Shown here piece by piece: positions 52,177 through 60,680 of a DNA stretch of 64,000 nucleotides. Every line of letters begins with the position of its first letter. The first letter of the stretch is position 1. The notes beneath the pieces were generated by a model. The model searched no databases. It was given only the letters and a program-made list of their open reading frames with translations, and was not told the DNA's origin. A program made the position numbers and the translations under genes. The stretch is taken from NCBI RefSeq assembly GCF_045287255.1, contig NZ_CP137142.1, positions 2,604,001 through 2,668,000 on the forward strand. The letters are read 5' to 3'. The stretch is from Henriciella sp045287255. Its GTDB lineage: Bacteria > Pseudomonadota > Alphaproteobacteria > Caulobacterales > Hyphomonadaceae.

Positions 52177-53388
52177 ATGTTTTGGGACCGCAAGGCCGCA
52201 AAAGCGCTCAATGAAGCCCAGATTCGCAAAACACTTGGCAATCCGGGCTGGTTATCAGGTGTGCGCATTGCAGACCAAGGCCGGGTAACCCTCGTGATTG
52301 ATGCCGACGGTATGGATCGCGAACGCGCCGAGACGCTCAAACTTGAGACCGAAGCCCGGATCATGAGCTTGAAAGGGGTTGAAGCCGTCAGCACGGTCCT
52401 CACGGCTGAACGCGGCCCAGGTAGCCCTGACATACCCCCTATGTCTCCCGCAAGCCCCCCTGCAGGTGCCCCTCAAGGCCTGCAAACCCACCCTTCACCC
52501 CCGACAAAACGAGTTAAAAAGGGCGCTCGCCTCAGTGACGAGGCCCTGCAGCAATCCCAACCCGGCCAAGGACAAGTTAAACCGATCCCCGGCATATCCC
52601 GCATTCTGGCCGTTGCGTCTGCCAAAGGCGGGGTCGGCAAATCCACCGTCTCAGTGAACCTTGCTGCAGCCTTTGCCAAACAGGGTTTACGCGTCGGTCT
52701 GCTCGACGCTGACATTTATGGCCCATCCATCCCGACCATGCTTGATGCTGTTGAGGCCAGCCCGGCAACCAATAAGGATGGCAAACTTATCCCTGTGTTT
52801 GCCCACGGGATACACACGCTGTCCATCGGCTACCTCTCCGACCCTGACGCACCGATGATCTGGCGCGGGCCGATCGTCCAGTCGGCAATTACCCAGATGC
52901 TCAATGATGCTGCCTGGGGTACACCGGAAGACCCGCTGGATTTGCTGATCATTGATACCCCGCCCGGCACCGGGGAAGCACAGCTAACCCTTGCTCAGCG
53001 CGTACCGCTGACTGCAGCGATTATTGTCACCACACCGCAAGAGGTCGCCCTCGCGGATGTCCGGCGCGGGGCTGCCATGTTTGCTAAAACCCATGTTCCG
53101 GTTCTTGGCATTGTTGAGACCATGAGCTGGTTTGAAGACCCTGCCGGAAACCGCCATCACATCATGGGCGAAGGCGGCGGTCAGGCCATGGCTCAGACCC
53201 TTGGTCTTCCTCTGCTTTCGCAAATCCCAATGCTCCAATCTATCCGCGAAGGTGGAGATAGCGGTAAACCCGCTGCATTGGCCGATGACAGTGCGACAGC
53301 TCTGTTCCAGACTCTGGCCAAAGATACAGCAATAAGCTTGGATGCTCTCCAGACGAAACCTGCACCTGAGATCGTATTCGAGGATTAG
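52177..53388 (+). CDS. apbC: Mrp/ApbC family iron-sulfur cluster carrier ATPase
   Basis: This 403-residue P-loop NTPase binds and transfers Fe-S clusters. It has an N-terminal DUF59-type domain (about 1-90), a Pro-rich linker, and an ATPase domain with the deviant Walker A SAKGGVGKST and the LLIIDTPPGTGEAQL motif. The CxxC that holds the bridging cluster in many Mrp proteins is missing: the equivalent loop reads SWFEDPAGNRHHIMGEGGG. ATG 52177 has AAGGA 9 nt upstream; a GTG two codons earlier is too close to it. It is divergent from hflK. Confidence 0.9.
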   Translation: MFWDRKAAKALNEAQIRKTLGNPGWLSGVRIADQGRVTLVIDADGMDRERAETLKLETEARIMSLKGVEAVSTVLTAERGPGSPDIPPMSPASPPAGAPQGLQTHPSPPTKRVKKGARLSDEALQQSQPGQGQVKPIPGISRILAVASAKGGVGKSTVSVNLAAAFAKQGLRVGLLDADIYGPSIPTMLDAVEASPATNKDGKLIPVFAHGIHTLSIGYLSDPDAPMIWRGPIVQSAITQMLNDAAWGTPEDPLDLLIIDTPPGTGEAQLTLAQRVPLTAAIIVTTPQEVALADVRRGAAMFAKTHVPVLGIVETMSWFEDPAGNRHHIMGEGGGQAMAQTLGLPLLSQIPMLQSIREGGDSGKPAALADDSATALFQTLAKDTAISLDALQTKPAPEIVFED

Positions 53389-53395
53389 ATAAGCC

Positions 53396-54031
53396 ATGAC
53401 TGAGATGAAACGCCTTGATTTGTTTCCCACACCTATCCTCAAGGCTGTTTTCCCAGATCATCAGAACGCCAACGCCGCCCTCAAGCAAGCCATTGAAAAT
53501 AAAAGACAATCTGACCCAGAGGGCATCAATCGTTCCAATCAGGGCGGCTGGCATTCCGATATTGATATGATCAAATGGGGTGGTCCTGAAGCGCAAAGGC
53601 TTGGGGAATTCGCGGTTCAGACCTGTGCTGCCCATATTGCCGACATTCACAAGGACGGAAAGCGCGATTTCCGTTTCATTGCCGATATGTGGACGAACGT
53701 AAATCCACCCGGTACCCACAACGCTCATCACTGCCACCCCGGCGCGATATGGTCAGGCGTCTATTATGTCGACGATGGCGGCAGAGGCGACACAGGCGGC
53801 GAGCTTATGCTGGAAGATCCACGCTTCCCAATGGCCTATATGACAGTTCCAGACATCGTTATGCGCGATAACGCGGGAACTCCGGTTAGAGCACAATACT
53901 CGATTGCCCCTAAAGCTGGGGTACTTGTTATGTTTCCTGGTTGGTTGGGCCATAGTGTGCGCCCACACCAGGGCAGTCGGGATCGGATTTCGATTGCGAT
54001 CAATCTTATCCTTCAACCGATCGAGAAATAG
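53396..54031 (+). CDS. Putative 2-oxoglutarate/Fe(II) oxygenase (TIGR02466-like)
   Basis: This 211-residue double-stranded beta-helix protein has a short N-terminal region (LFPTPILKAVFPD) typical of the TIGR02466 putative oxygenases. Likely iron ligands are the His cluster in NAHHCHPGAIWSGVYYVD and the His in WLGHSVRPHQG, with Arg in the latter for 2-oxoglutarate. The natural substrate is unknown. It lies 7 bases after apbC, so the two are probably co-transcribed. Confidence 0.85.
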   Translation: MTEMKRLDLFPTPILKAVFPDHQNANAALKQAIENKRQSDPEGINRSNQGGWHSDIDMIKWGGPEAQRLGEFAVQTCAAHIADIHKDGKRDFRFIADMWTNVNPPGTHNAHHCHPGAIWSGVYYVDDGGRGDTGGELMLEDPRFPMAYMTVPDIVMRDNAGTPVRAQYSIAPKAGVLVMFPGWLGHSVRPHQGSRDRISIAINLILQPIEK

Positions 54032-54105
54032 ATAAAATTTAGCGCTATAACGGAACCAAGTCTTCGGAACTCTGTGCGATACTCAAGCTATCGTAAGGCT
54101 TGAAA

Positions 54106-54861
54106 ATGTTCAGAACTTCGTCACGACTCCATACTTGTGTTTACTCGATCATCCTATCGGTCGTGATCATTTGCGCGACGGTGCATTTCTCTACATTCGT
54201 CGCAACTTTTCTTGATCCAAGCAATCCATCCAATATGGTTTACATGTCGGTTCTGGTCTCTGTTGTTCTGGCCCCACCAGCTTCCTTAATGATGGCAATC
54301 TATTCTCGTCGTCTAATCCTCGTTCAAGAGCAGCTTCGCGAGCTGGCTGTAACCGATCCCTTAACAGGCCTCTACAATCGCCGGGCCTTTGAAGAGTTTT
54401 ACAAGCGCGAACTCGCGCGTATGAAGCGCAACCATTCAAAAGCTGCCTTGGTCTTGTTCGATATTGATCACTTCAAGGACATCAACACCGCACATGGGCA
54501 TGTCGGTGGTGATGTTGCCTTACAGCATATTGCGCAAAAGCTTCGAAAAATTATTCGCTTCGGGACGGATGAAGCGGCGCGTTGGGGTGGCGAAGAGTTT
54601 GTCCTCCTCTTGGGCGAAACCGACCATGAAGAAGCGGGGCAAGCCGCCAACCGGATCCGCCGCGCTCTTGAAACCATGAAGCTCTATCACAACAAGCAGC
54701 CAATACAGGTCACGGCGAGCTTTGGTGTAACGGAGTGCGTCCCAGGTGAGCCATTGATTGAAGCCGTCGCAAGAGCGGACAGATGCCTGCGCTATGCCAA
54801 AAAACAGGGCCGTAATACCGTCATCATCTATCCAACAGCCAGACTTGAAAAAGCTGCCTAA
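54106..54861 (+). CDS. Membrane diguanylate cyclase (GGDEF domain)
   Basis: This 251-residue protein has two N-terminal membrane helices (about 13-35 and 45-65), then a GGDEF domain from about residue 82 (DPLTGLYNRRAFEEF) with the active signature RWGGEEF and a LFDIDHFKDIN metal site. It should make cyclic di-GMP. The inhibitory RxxD motif is not obvious upstream of the signature. No periplasmic sensor domain is present apart from the short loop. ATG 54106 has AAGG 7 nt upstream. The stop overlaps that of convergent folA within CTAA. Confidence 0.88.
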   Translation: MFRTSSRLHTCVYSIILSVVIICATVHFSTFVATFLDPSNPSNMVYMSVLVSVVLAPPASLMMAIYSRRLILVQEQLRELAVTDPLTGLYNRRAFEEFYKRELARMKRNHSKAALVLFDIDHFKDINTAHGHVGGDVALQHIAQKLRKIIRFGTDEAARWGGEEFVLLLGETDHEEAGQAANRIRRALETMKLYHNKQPIQVTASFGVTECVPGEPLIEAVARADRCLRYAKKQGRNTVIIYPTARLEKAA

Positions 54862-55385
54862 GCTCTAACTCGGCGCTCAAGCACCCGGATGGTAAAATCA
54901 TACTGATTGTGCTCGTCAGCCTTATGGTTCAGACGCTGAAGTTCTTCAAACTCGCCATTATCAAAATCAGGGAATGATACATCCCCGTCAATATTGGTTT
55001 CAACCTCTGTGAGGTACAGTTTATCGGCGAGCGGCATCACTTCCTGATAGATCATGGCCCCGCCAATGATGAAGATTTCCTGCCTCCCGCTCTGCCCGGC
55101 AATCGCTTTTGCCATCGCGATCGCCGCCTTGACACTTGTGCAGACCCGAGCACCAGGTGCCAGAAATGTATGATCGCGGGTCAGGACAAGGTTATCACGC
55201 GCAGGCAGAGGGCGACGCGGCAAGCTCAGCCAGGTCTTGCGTCCCATGATGATGGGGTGCCCCTTCGTGGTTTGCTTGAAAAATGCGAGGTCATCGCGCA
55301 ACCGCCACGGCAAGTCTCCATCAACGCCAATAACACCATTACGTGCTCGCGCGACAATGATGCTGACCTTAATAGATGACGTCAC
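54858..55385 (-). CDS. folA: Dihydrofolate reductase
   Basis: This enzyme reduces dihydrofolate to tetrahydrofolate with NADPH. The 175-residue protein has the typical VSIIVARARNGVIGVDGDLPW start, with the catalytic Asp in LRDDLAFFKQTT, IIMGRKTWLSLPRRPLP for NADPH and FIIGGAMIYQEVMPLADKLYLTEVE. It starts at GTG 55385 with GGAG 6 nt upstream. No thymidylate synthase gene is next to it, unlike in many bacteria. Confidence 0.95.
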   Translation of the reverse strand: MTSSIKVSIIVARARNGVIGVDGDLPWRLRDDLAFFKQTTKGHPIIMGRKTWLSLPRRPLPARDNLVLTRDHTFLAPGARVCTSVKAAIAMAKAIAGQSGRQEIFIIGGAMIYQEVMPLADKLYLTEVETNIDGDVSFPDFDNGEFEELQRLNHKADEHNQYDFTIRVLERRVRA

Positions 55386-55496
55386 CTGCTACTCCATCAA
55401 GCATTCTGCCCTATGTCAGCTTTGCCCTAGATATATTTGCCTCTTATAGGCAAGTGTGAGCTTAAGCTTTGAGGCCATTCTTGCAGGAGCGTTCAA

Positions 55497-56237
55497 GTGG
55501 ACATTATCGAAACCTTTGTTGCGATCCTGACAAATAATCGCCCGAGCTTTCTGATCCCGGTCGTGCTTGGCTTGGCCCTGACCCTCGCTATTCTCTGGCG
55601 TTTGGGCGGGCGACTATGGGCGGTTATCTATGTGATGATGATCCCCTTCCTGAACTGGTCCTTTGGGGTTGTTCCAAATCTTGAATTTGTCGGCCCTTGG
55701 GTCAGTGGAGAACACAGTCTGTTTGGACTCGTCTTCCCGGATGATACGCAAGTCGCGGGCAGTTTGATGCTGCACCCCCTAACCCTGGTAACAGGTCTGG
55801 TCTTCGTCATTCGCGACTTTGTGCAACGAGAGATGCATCAATGGGTCCTGCTGGCCATGGCACTCGCCCTGGGATGGTCGATGTATTATGCGTGGATCGT
55901 CATTGTGATCGCCTCAGGGCTGGCTTTCTTTGTCTCGGAATTCTTTGATTGGCTGCTCTTCACGTTCACCAAAATGAAGCTGTCAAAGCGTATCCTGTAT
56001 TCCAGTGCGGTCGCGACCCCGATTGATACAACCATATTCCTGTATGGTGCAGACCTTGCCAAGCAAATCGAGTTTGGCAGCGACCCGGGCAACACGCTGA
56101 CGCTTGCCAACTGGATCGTGTTTGTCATCGGTAAAATGATTGGTGCCGTTATCGTCTCGGATATGGTCCGGCGGCGTGAGGATGCTGGCCTCACAAATCC
56201 ATACGAAAACCAACCGGCCCAATCGGCAACGATCTAG
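55497..56237 (+). CDS. Integral membrane protein of the VUT / DUF165 (YhhQ-like) type
   Basis: This 246-residue protein has about six or seven hydrophobic segments. The stretch LVFVIRDFVQREMHQWVLL and the later VATPIDTTIFLYG resemble the RD and D-T-x-IF patterns of the VUT family, whose best-known member YhhQ imports queuosine precursors. The identification is tentative. It starts at GTG 55497 with AGGAG about 8 nt upstream. A small hairpin TTGCC/GGCAA lies at 55437-55453. Its stop overlaps that of the convergent glutamate-synthase-like gene in a CTAG. Confidence 0.55.
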   Translation: MDIIETFVAILTNNRPSFLIPVVLGLALTLAILWRLGGRLWAVIYVMMIPFLNWSFGVVPNLEFVGPWVSGEHSLFGLVFPDDTQVAGSLMLHPLTLVTGLVFVIRDFVQREMHQWVLLAMALALGWSMYYAWIVIVIASGLAFFVSEFFDWLLFTFTKMKLSKRILYSSAVATPIDTTIFLYGADLAKQIEFGSDPGNTLTLANWIVFVIGKMIGAVIVSDMVRRREDAGLTNPYENQPAQSATI

Positions 56238-57817
56238 CCTTTGGGGTCAAAGCTATTTGAACTGGCAAGCTCCCATGCCCTATGCAAGTGGGTCACTTTC
56301 GGGGTCTCGAGCAAGTCCCCGGTGTTGAGCATTGGATACGCCATGGAGGCTGGCATCGTGCTTTCGGCTGTCTTGCGAATAAGGTGACGTGGCAAAAGCT
56401 CTGAAGGGTGAGCGCACCCAACTGCGCCGACCACTTCCATCAGGGCCGCCACGGTATTTTTGTGGAACTGATAAACCCGCTCAGCTTTGTCAGCGACGAC
56501 CAAACCGCGCTGGCGGCTTTGATCGGTAGTCGCAATGCCCGTTGGACACGTGTTCTTGTGACAATTCAGGGATTGGATACAGCCAAGCGAGAACATGAAC
56601 CCCCGTGCCGTGTTGATCCAGTCAGCCCCGAGCGCCAAGCTGGAGGCCATATTGTAAGCGGAAATCTGCTTTCCACTTACGCCGATCTTGATATCGTCCT
56701 TCAAACCACAGCCAACTAAAGCATTACGCGTGAAAAGCAGTCCTTCGCGCAGGGGCGCGCCAATATGATCAAGGAATTCCGCCGGGGCCGCGCCGGTTCC
56801 CCCTTCTGCACCATCGACCACCACGAAATCAGCCTTGATCCCGGTTTCGAGCATGGCCTTACAGATGGCCAGAAACTCCCAGCGATTACCAATACACAGT
56901 TTGAAACCCACCGGCTTCCCACCAGACAGTTCCCGCAATCGGGCAATGAAATGCAACAGTTCCAAGGGATTGGAGAAAGCCGTGTGATTGGGGGGAGAGA
57001 AACAGGTCTCGCCGATTGGAATGCCGCGCGCCTCAGCGATTTCTTCTGTCACTTTCGATCCCGGCAAAACCCCGCCATGTCCTGGCTTTGCCCCTTGCGA
57101 AAGCTTGATCTCAATCATCTTGACCTGATCAAGACTGGCGGTTTCCTGAAAGCGGACCGGATCAAACCCGCCATCTTTGGCGCGGCAGCCGAAATAACCT
57201 GACCCAAGTTCCCAGACGAGATCCCCGCCCCCGGCTTTGTGATAGCGCGAAACGCCCCCCTCGCCGGTATCATGGAAGAACCCGCCTTTCGCCGCACCGC
57301 GATTAAGCGCCTCAATCGCATGCGCGCCAAGCGATCCGAAACTCATCGCCGAGATATTGAAGACACTCGCACTATAGGGCCGGCTTGTACCCGGCGCGCC
57401 AATCAGAATACGCGGGTCGGTTTCTTCAGGATGCCTGGCCGCGATGGAGTGCGAGAGCCACTCATAAGGGGGCTGGCCAATGTCCAGATGGCTGCCAAAC
57501 GGCTCAACCGACGACACATCCTTGGATCGCCGATAAACCATGGCCCGTTCTTCATGATTGAAGGGACGGCCTTCGGTTTCGCTCTCAACAATATAGGAAC
57601 GCAGAAACGGCCTTAACTCCTCCGCCAACCAGCGCACACGCGCCAGAATCGGGAAGTTCCGCCACAAGGCGTGTTTGGGTTGCAGGATATCATAAAGGCC
57701 AAGGCCAACGAGCAAGCCAAACAGAATAACCGGGATAGCGAACCAACTGCTTTGCGACAGACCACCACATGAGAGGACTAGAAAAGCAATCGACAAGAAG
57801 AAGGGAATAAAACGCAT
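56234..57817 (-). CDS. FMN-binding glutamate synthase-like protein
   Basis: This 527-residue protein has two N-terminal membrane helices (about 3-23 and 25-45), followed by a glutamate-synthase-type FMN barrel (NISAMSFGSLGAHAIEALN, PGHGGVLPGSKVTEEIA, DFVVVDGAEGGTGAAP). A Cys cluster (GCIQSLNCHKNTCPTGIAT) probably holds a [3Fe-4S] cluster. It lacks the amidotransferase domain of true GltB. Such stand-alone proteins are widespread and their reaction is unsettled. The ribosome site (AGGGG) lies within a hairpin just before the start. Confidence 0.87.
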   Translation of the reverse strand: MRFIPFFLSIAFLVLSCGGLSQSSWFAIPVILFGLLVGLGLYDILQPKHALWRNFPILARVRWLAEELRPFLRSYIVESETEGRPFNHEERAMVYRRSKDVSSVEPFGSHLDIGQPPYEWLSHSIAARHPEETDPRILIGAPGTSRPYSASVFNISAMSFGSLGAHAIEALNRGAAKGGFFHDTGEGGVSRYHKAGGGDLVWELGSGYFGCRAKDGGFDPVRFQETASLDQVKMIEIKLSQGAKPGHGGVLPGSKVTEEIAEARGIPIGETCFSPPNHTAFSNPLELLHFIARLRELSGGKPVGFKLCIGNRWEFLAICKAMLETGIKADFVVVDGAEGGTGAAPAEFLDHIGAPLREGLLFTRNALVGCGLKDDIKIGVSGKQISAYNMASSLALGADWINTARGFMFSLGCIQSLNCHKNTCPTGIATTDQSRQRGLVVADKAERVYQFHKNTVAALMEVVGAVGCAHPSELLPRHLIRKTAESTMPASMAYPMLNTGDLLETPKVTHLHRAWELASSNSFDPKG

Positions 57818-57822
57818 AATAA

Positions 57823-57851
57823 AGGGTCCCCTAAATCATTTAAGGGACCCT
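57823..57851 (-). terminator. Hairpin ending the acyl-CoA dehydrogenase unit, also over the next gene's ribosome site
   Basis: AGGGTCCC and the next bases pair with the complement ending at 57851 over about 14 bp with one mismatch and a one-base loop, followed on the minus strand by TTTATTA. It lies after the acyl-CoA dehydrogenase stop and 6 bases before the glutamate-synthase-like ATG. Its arm carries AGGGG, so it may also regulate translation of that gene. Confidence 0.6.
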
Positions 57852-57886
57852 AAAGACGATCTTGCGAGATCAACCGAGATACTAAT

Positions 57887-59023
57887 TTAAAAGCCGTTCA
57901 ACCGTGCATAGCGATCCCGATGATAGCTCGCCCCGCCGAGCAATGCTTCCTGAACGCGGGCGCGTTTCATGTAAAGGCCACTATCGTGATCATCAGTCAT
58001 GCCGATGCCACCATGCATTTGCACAGTCTCATTGCTGACCAGATGAACCAGTTCAGAAGCCCGGGCCTTGGCGAGGCTTGCCAGTTCCGCCAGATCATTA
58101 CGGTTCTCGTCAACCCCAGACAGAGCTGCTGTGACACAAGACCTGGTCATCTCAAGGTCGGTAAACATCTTGGCGGCCCGGTGCTGCATGGACTGAAACG
58201 ATCCGATCAACTGACCAAACTGTTTACGCGTCTGGAGATATTCCAAGGTCATCTCAAACGCTGCCTGTGATGATCCCAGCATTTCTGCTGCCAGCGCCAT
58301 ACGCCCACGATCAAGCGCAGGTTCGAGTGTTTCCCACGCCGCATCGGCAGCCCCAATAAGGTGGATCTCCGGTACGTGCACGTCCTCAAGTGAGAGGTGA
58401 GCGGCGCCATGACTATCAACCGTATTGAGTGTTTGAATGCTCAAGCCGCCCGCATCACGCGGGACCAGGAACAAGCTCAAGCCATGACTTTGACCGGCTT
58501 CGCCGAAAGTCCGTGCGACAATCAGGAACATGTCGGCATGCTGCCCATCAGTGACAAAGCGTTTTGCGCCATTCAGCGTATAACCCTGCCCATCGCTTTC
58601 GGCTTGGGTCGAAATATTCAGCGGCGCATGGTGGGTGCCCTCATCCAGCGCGAGCGCCAGCGTCACTTCACCAGAGGCCACTTTTGGCAACCACTCTGAT
58701 TTTTGCGCCTCAGACCCCGCCATGGTGATCAGGCTCGCGCCAAGCACAGCCGTTTGCAACAGCGGCGTGGTGGCAATTGTGCGGCCCTGCATTTCCATGA
58801 TCTGACCCATGGCCACCATGCCCATGCCAACCCCGCCATACTCTTCCGGGATCAAGACGCCGAAAAAGCCAAGCTCAGCAAGCTTTTGACGCGTTTCCGG
58901 ATCAACCCCATTGGCACCACTATCGCGCAGGCCCCGTAAATGGCTGACAGCAAGCTCATCCCGGGCGAAAGCTTCGGCCGTATCGCGCAGCATTTGCTGG
59001 TCTTCAGAAAGAACAAAACTCAT
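57887..59023 (-). CDS. Acyl-CoA dehydrogenase
   Basis: This 378-residue FAD enzyme introduces the first double bond in acyl-CoA. The N-terminal helices (MLRDTAEAFARDELAVSH), the middle beta-domain (GAKRFVTDGQHADMFLIVAR) and the C-terminal helical bundle with RKQFGQLIGSFQSMQHRAAK and MHGGIGMTDDHD are as expected. It overlaps the next upstream dehydrogenase by one base (TAATG), so the two probably form a pair acting as a heteromeric complex. The acyl chain is unknown; such paired genes often serve steroid or branched acyl-CoA. Confidence 0.9.
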   Translation of the reverse strand: MSFVLSEDQQMLRDTAEAFARDELAVSHLRGLRDSGANGVDPETRQKLAELGFFGVLIPEEYGGVGMGMVAMGQIMEMQGRTIATTPLLQTAVLGASLITMAGSEAQKSEWLPKVASGEVTLALALDEGTHHAPLNISTQAESDGQGYTLNGAKRFVTDGQHADMFLIVARTFGEAGQSHGLSLFLVPRDAGGLSIQTLNTVDSHGAAHLSLEDVHVPEIHLIGAADAAWETLEPALDRGRMALAAEMLGSSQAAFEMTLEYLQTRKQFGQLIGSFQSMQHRAAKMFTDLEMTRSCVTAALSGVDENRNDLAELASLAKARASELVHLVSNETVQMHGGIGMTDDHDSGLYMKRARVQEALLGGASYHRDRYARLNGF

Positions 59024-60237
59024 TATTGATGCTCCCGCAGGCCCAGAACGCGTTTGGCAATCACGTTCAGATTAATCTCGCTTGTACCGCCTTCGATTGA
59101 GTTCCCTTTGGACCGCAACCAACCGCGTGTGGCTTTCTTGGCATCTTCGGCAAAGCCATCACCATCCCAACCCAAGCCATCAGTCCCAAGCGCTTCCACC
59201 AGAAGCTCGCATTTGTCCTGGTTCATCTTAGCCGCAGCATATTTCAGAATGGAGGCTGTATGACCCACCTCTTGCCCGGCCTTGGCCTGTTCGGTTGAGC
59301 GCTGAACCGTCAGGCTAAACGCCTTGGCGTACATCAAATGATCGGTGATCCGTGCGCGCAAATCGCCATCGGCAACACGTCCGCTTTCATCGAGGCCAAC
59401 ATGCTGTTTGGCATATTCCTGTGGCGACAGGATGCCCGAACCACCGGTTCCGCCAAACCCACCAGCAGAGATGGAAGAACGCTCAAACTGCAGCAAGCGT
59501 TTAGCAATCGTCCAGCCCGCATTGAGCTTCCCGACCAACTGATCCTTGGGCACTTTCACATCAGTGAAGAAGGTTTCACAGAAAGGCGAAGAGCCTGAAA
59601 TCAATTTGATTGGCCGCGCCTCAACCCCAGGCGTGGTCATATCAAAGACCAGAAAGCTGATCCCCTCATGCTTGACGGTGTTATCGGTCCGCACGAGGCA
59701 GAAAATCCAGTCCGCTTGATCAGCATAAGACGTCCAGACCTTCTGACCATTAATCAGCCAGTGGTCGCCTTTGTCTTCACACTTGGTTTGCAGGCCCGCG
59801 AGATCAGAACCTGCCCCTGGCTCCGAATAGCCCTGACACCAGCGGGTTTTACCTTTGACGATGTCTGGAATGAACCGCTTCTTCTGTTCCTCATTGCCGA
59901 ACTCAAGCAAAGCTGGGCCAAACATCCAGAGCCCGAACGAGAACAAGGCTGGTCGCGCTTTGATCCGGCGCAATTCCTGCTGCAGGACCTTTGCCTGCGC
60001 CTTGGTCAAACCGCCCCCACCATACTCGGCAGGCCATTCAGGCGCGGTCCAGCCCTTCTCGCCCATGCGTTCCAGCCAGGCTTTGGAGTCAGGATTCTTA
60101 AACGGCTCGCGCTTGCCCCCCCAGACAATCTCATCATCAGGCATCGGTGTCCGCATCGAAGGCGGACAGTTTTCCTCAAGCCAGGTCCGCACTTCCGTGC
60201 GGAAGGCTTCAAGCTCTTCCGGGGCATCAAAAGCCAT
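59023..60237 (-). CDS. Acyl-CoA dehydrogenase, partner subunit
   Basis: This 404-residue acyl-CoA dehydrogenase contains GQKVWTSYADQADWIFCLVRT, GYSEPGAGSDLAGL and, near the C-terminus, SIEGGTSEINLNVIAKRVLG. I chose the ATG at 60237 with GGGAG 6 nt upstream; the in-frame extension to 60258 lacks a site. It is the first gene of the two-gene unit with 57887-59023, and paired acyl-CoA dehydrogenase subunits of this kind are known to form heterotetramers. The substrate is not predictable from sequence. Confidence 0.9.
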   Translation of the reverse strand: MAFDAPEELEAFRTEVRTWLEENCPPSMRTPMPDDEIVWGGKREPFKNPDSKAWLERMGEKGWTAPEWPAEYGGGGLTKAQAKVLQQELRRIKARPALFSFGLWMFGPALLEFGNEEQKKRFIPDIVKGKTRWCQGYSEPGAGSDLAGLQTKCEDKGDHWLINGQKVWTSYADQADWIFCLVRTDNTVKHEGISFLVFDMTTPGVEARPIKLISGSSPFCETFFTDVKVPKDQLVGKLNAGWTIAKRLLQFERSSISAGGFGGTGGSGILSPQEYAKQHVGLDESGRVADGDLRARITDHLMYAKAFSLTVQRSTEQAKAGQEVGHTASILKYAAAKMNQDKCELLVEALGTDGLGWDGDGFAEDAKKATRGWLRSKGNSIEGGTSEINLNVIAKRVLGLREHQ

Positions 60238-60449
60238 ATCGGTCTCCCATGAGTTCACACGCTCAATGCGGCGCGCTTTTTTGACGATCTAAGTCCTAGA
60301 ATAAGCCTAAGCTTTTGGGTCAGCCAACCATGACGCTGGGAGAGCGTGGCTATTCGCCGACAGGATAGGAGAATTCTTCGCGGACAATTTTTCCGTTCTC
60401 CACATGCTAGGGGCCAATTTCCAAAGTCTGCTTTGAGTGACAGCTTTGC

Positions 60450-60680
60450 TTAAAATCGCCCAAACATGCCATGCTCAGGCCCGGTCTCAACGCCGATCAG
60501 ATTCATCATGTGCACAACGATCAGGAACAACAGGAACACGCAGCCAACCATCACAAGCCCCCAAGGCACCTGATGCGGACGCTGGTCTTTTTTGCGGACG
60601 GTTCCGAGCTTACTATGCGCATAAATCCCCAAGCCCCCTATGCAGATCATCAATCCGATGCTGATCAGCCAGTTAAGCAT
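60450..60680 (-). CDS. Small membrane protein after a glycosyltransferase gene
   Basis: This 76-residue protein has two predicted membrane helices (about 4-22 and 44-63) around a basic loop (KLGTVRKKDQRPHQVPWG). It overlaps the preceding glycosyltransferase gene by 16 bases, so it is co-transcribed and probably translationally coupled. I do not recognise a family. The stretch downstream to 60258 has nothing clear. Confidence 0.7.
   Translation of the reverse strand: MLNWLISIGLMICIGGLGIYAHSKLGTVRKKDQRPHQVPWGLVMVGCVFLLFLIVVHMMNLIGVETGPEHGMFGRF

Noticed and set aside
55430..55500. preQ1 riboswitch before the VUT-like gene
   Set aside because: Only a simple TTGCC/GGCAA hairpin is present; the preQ1 core and A-rich tail are not visible.
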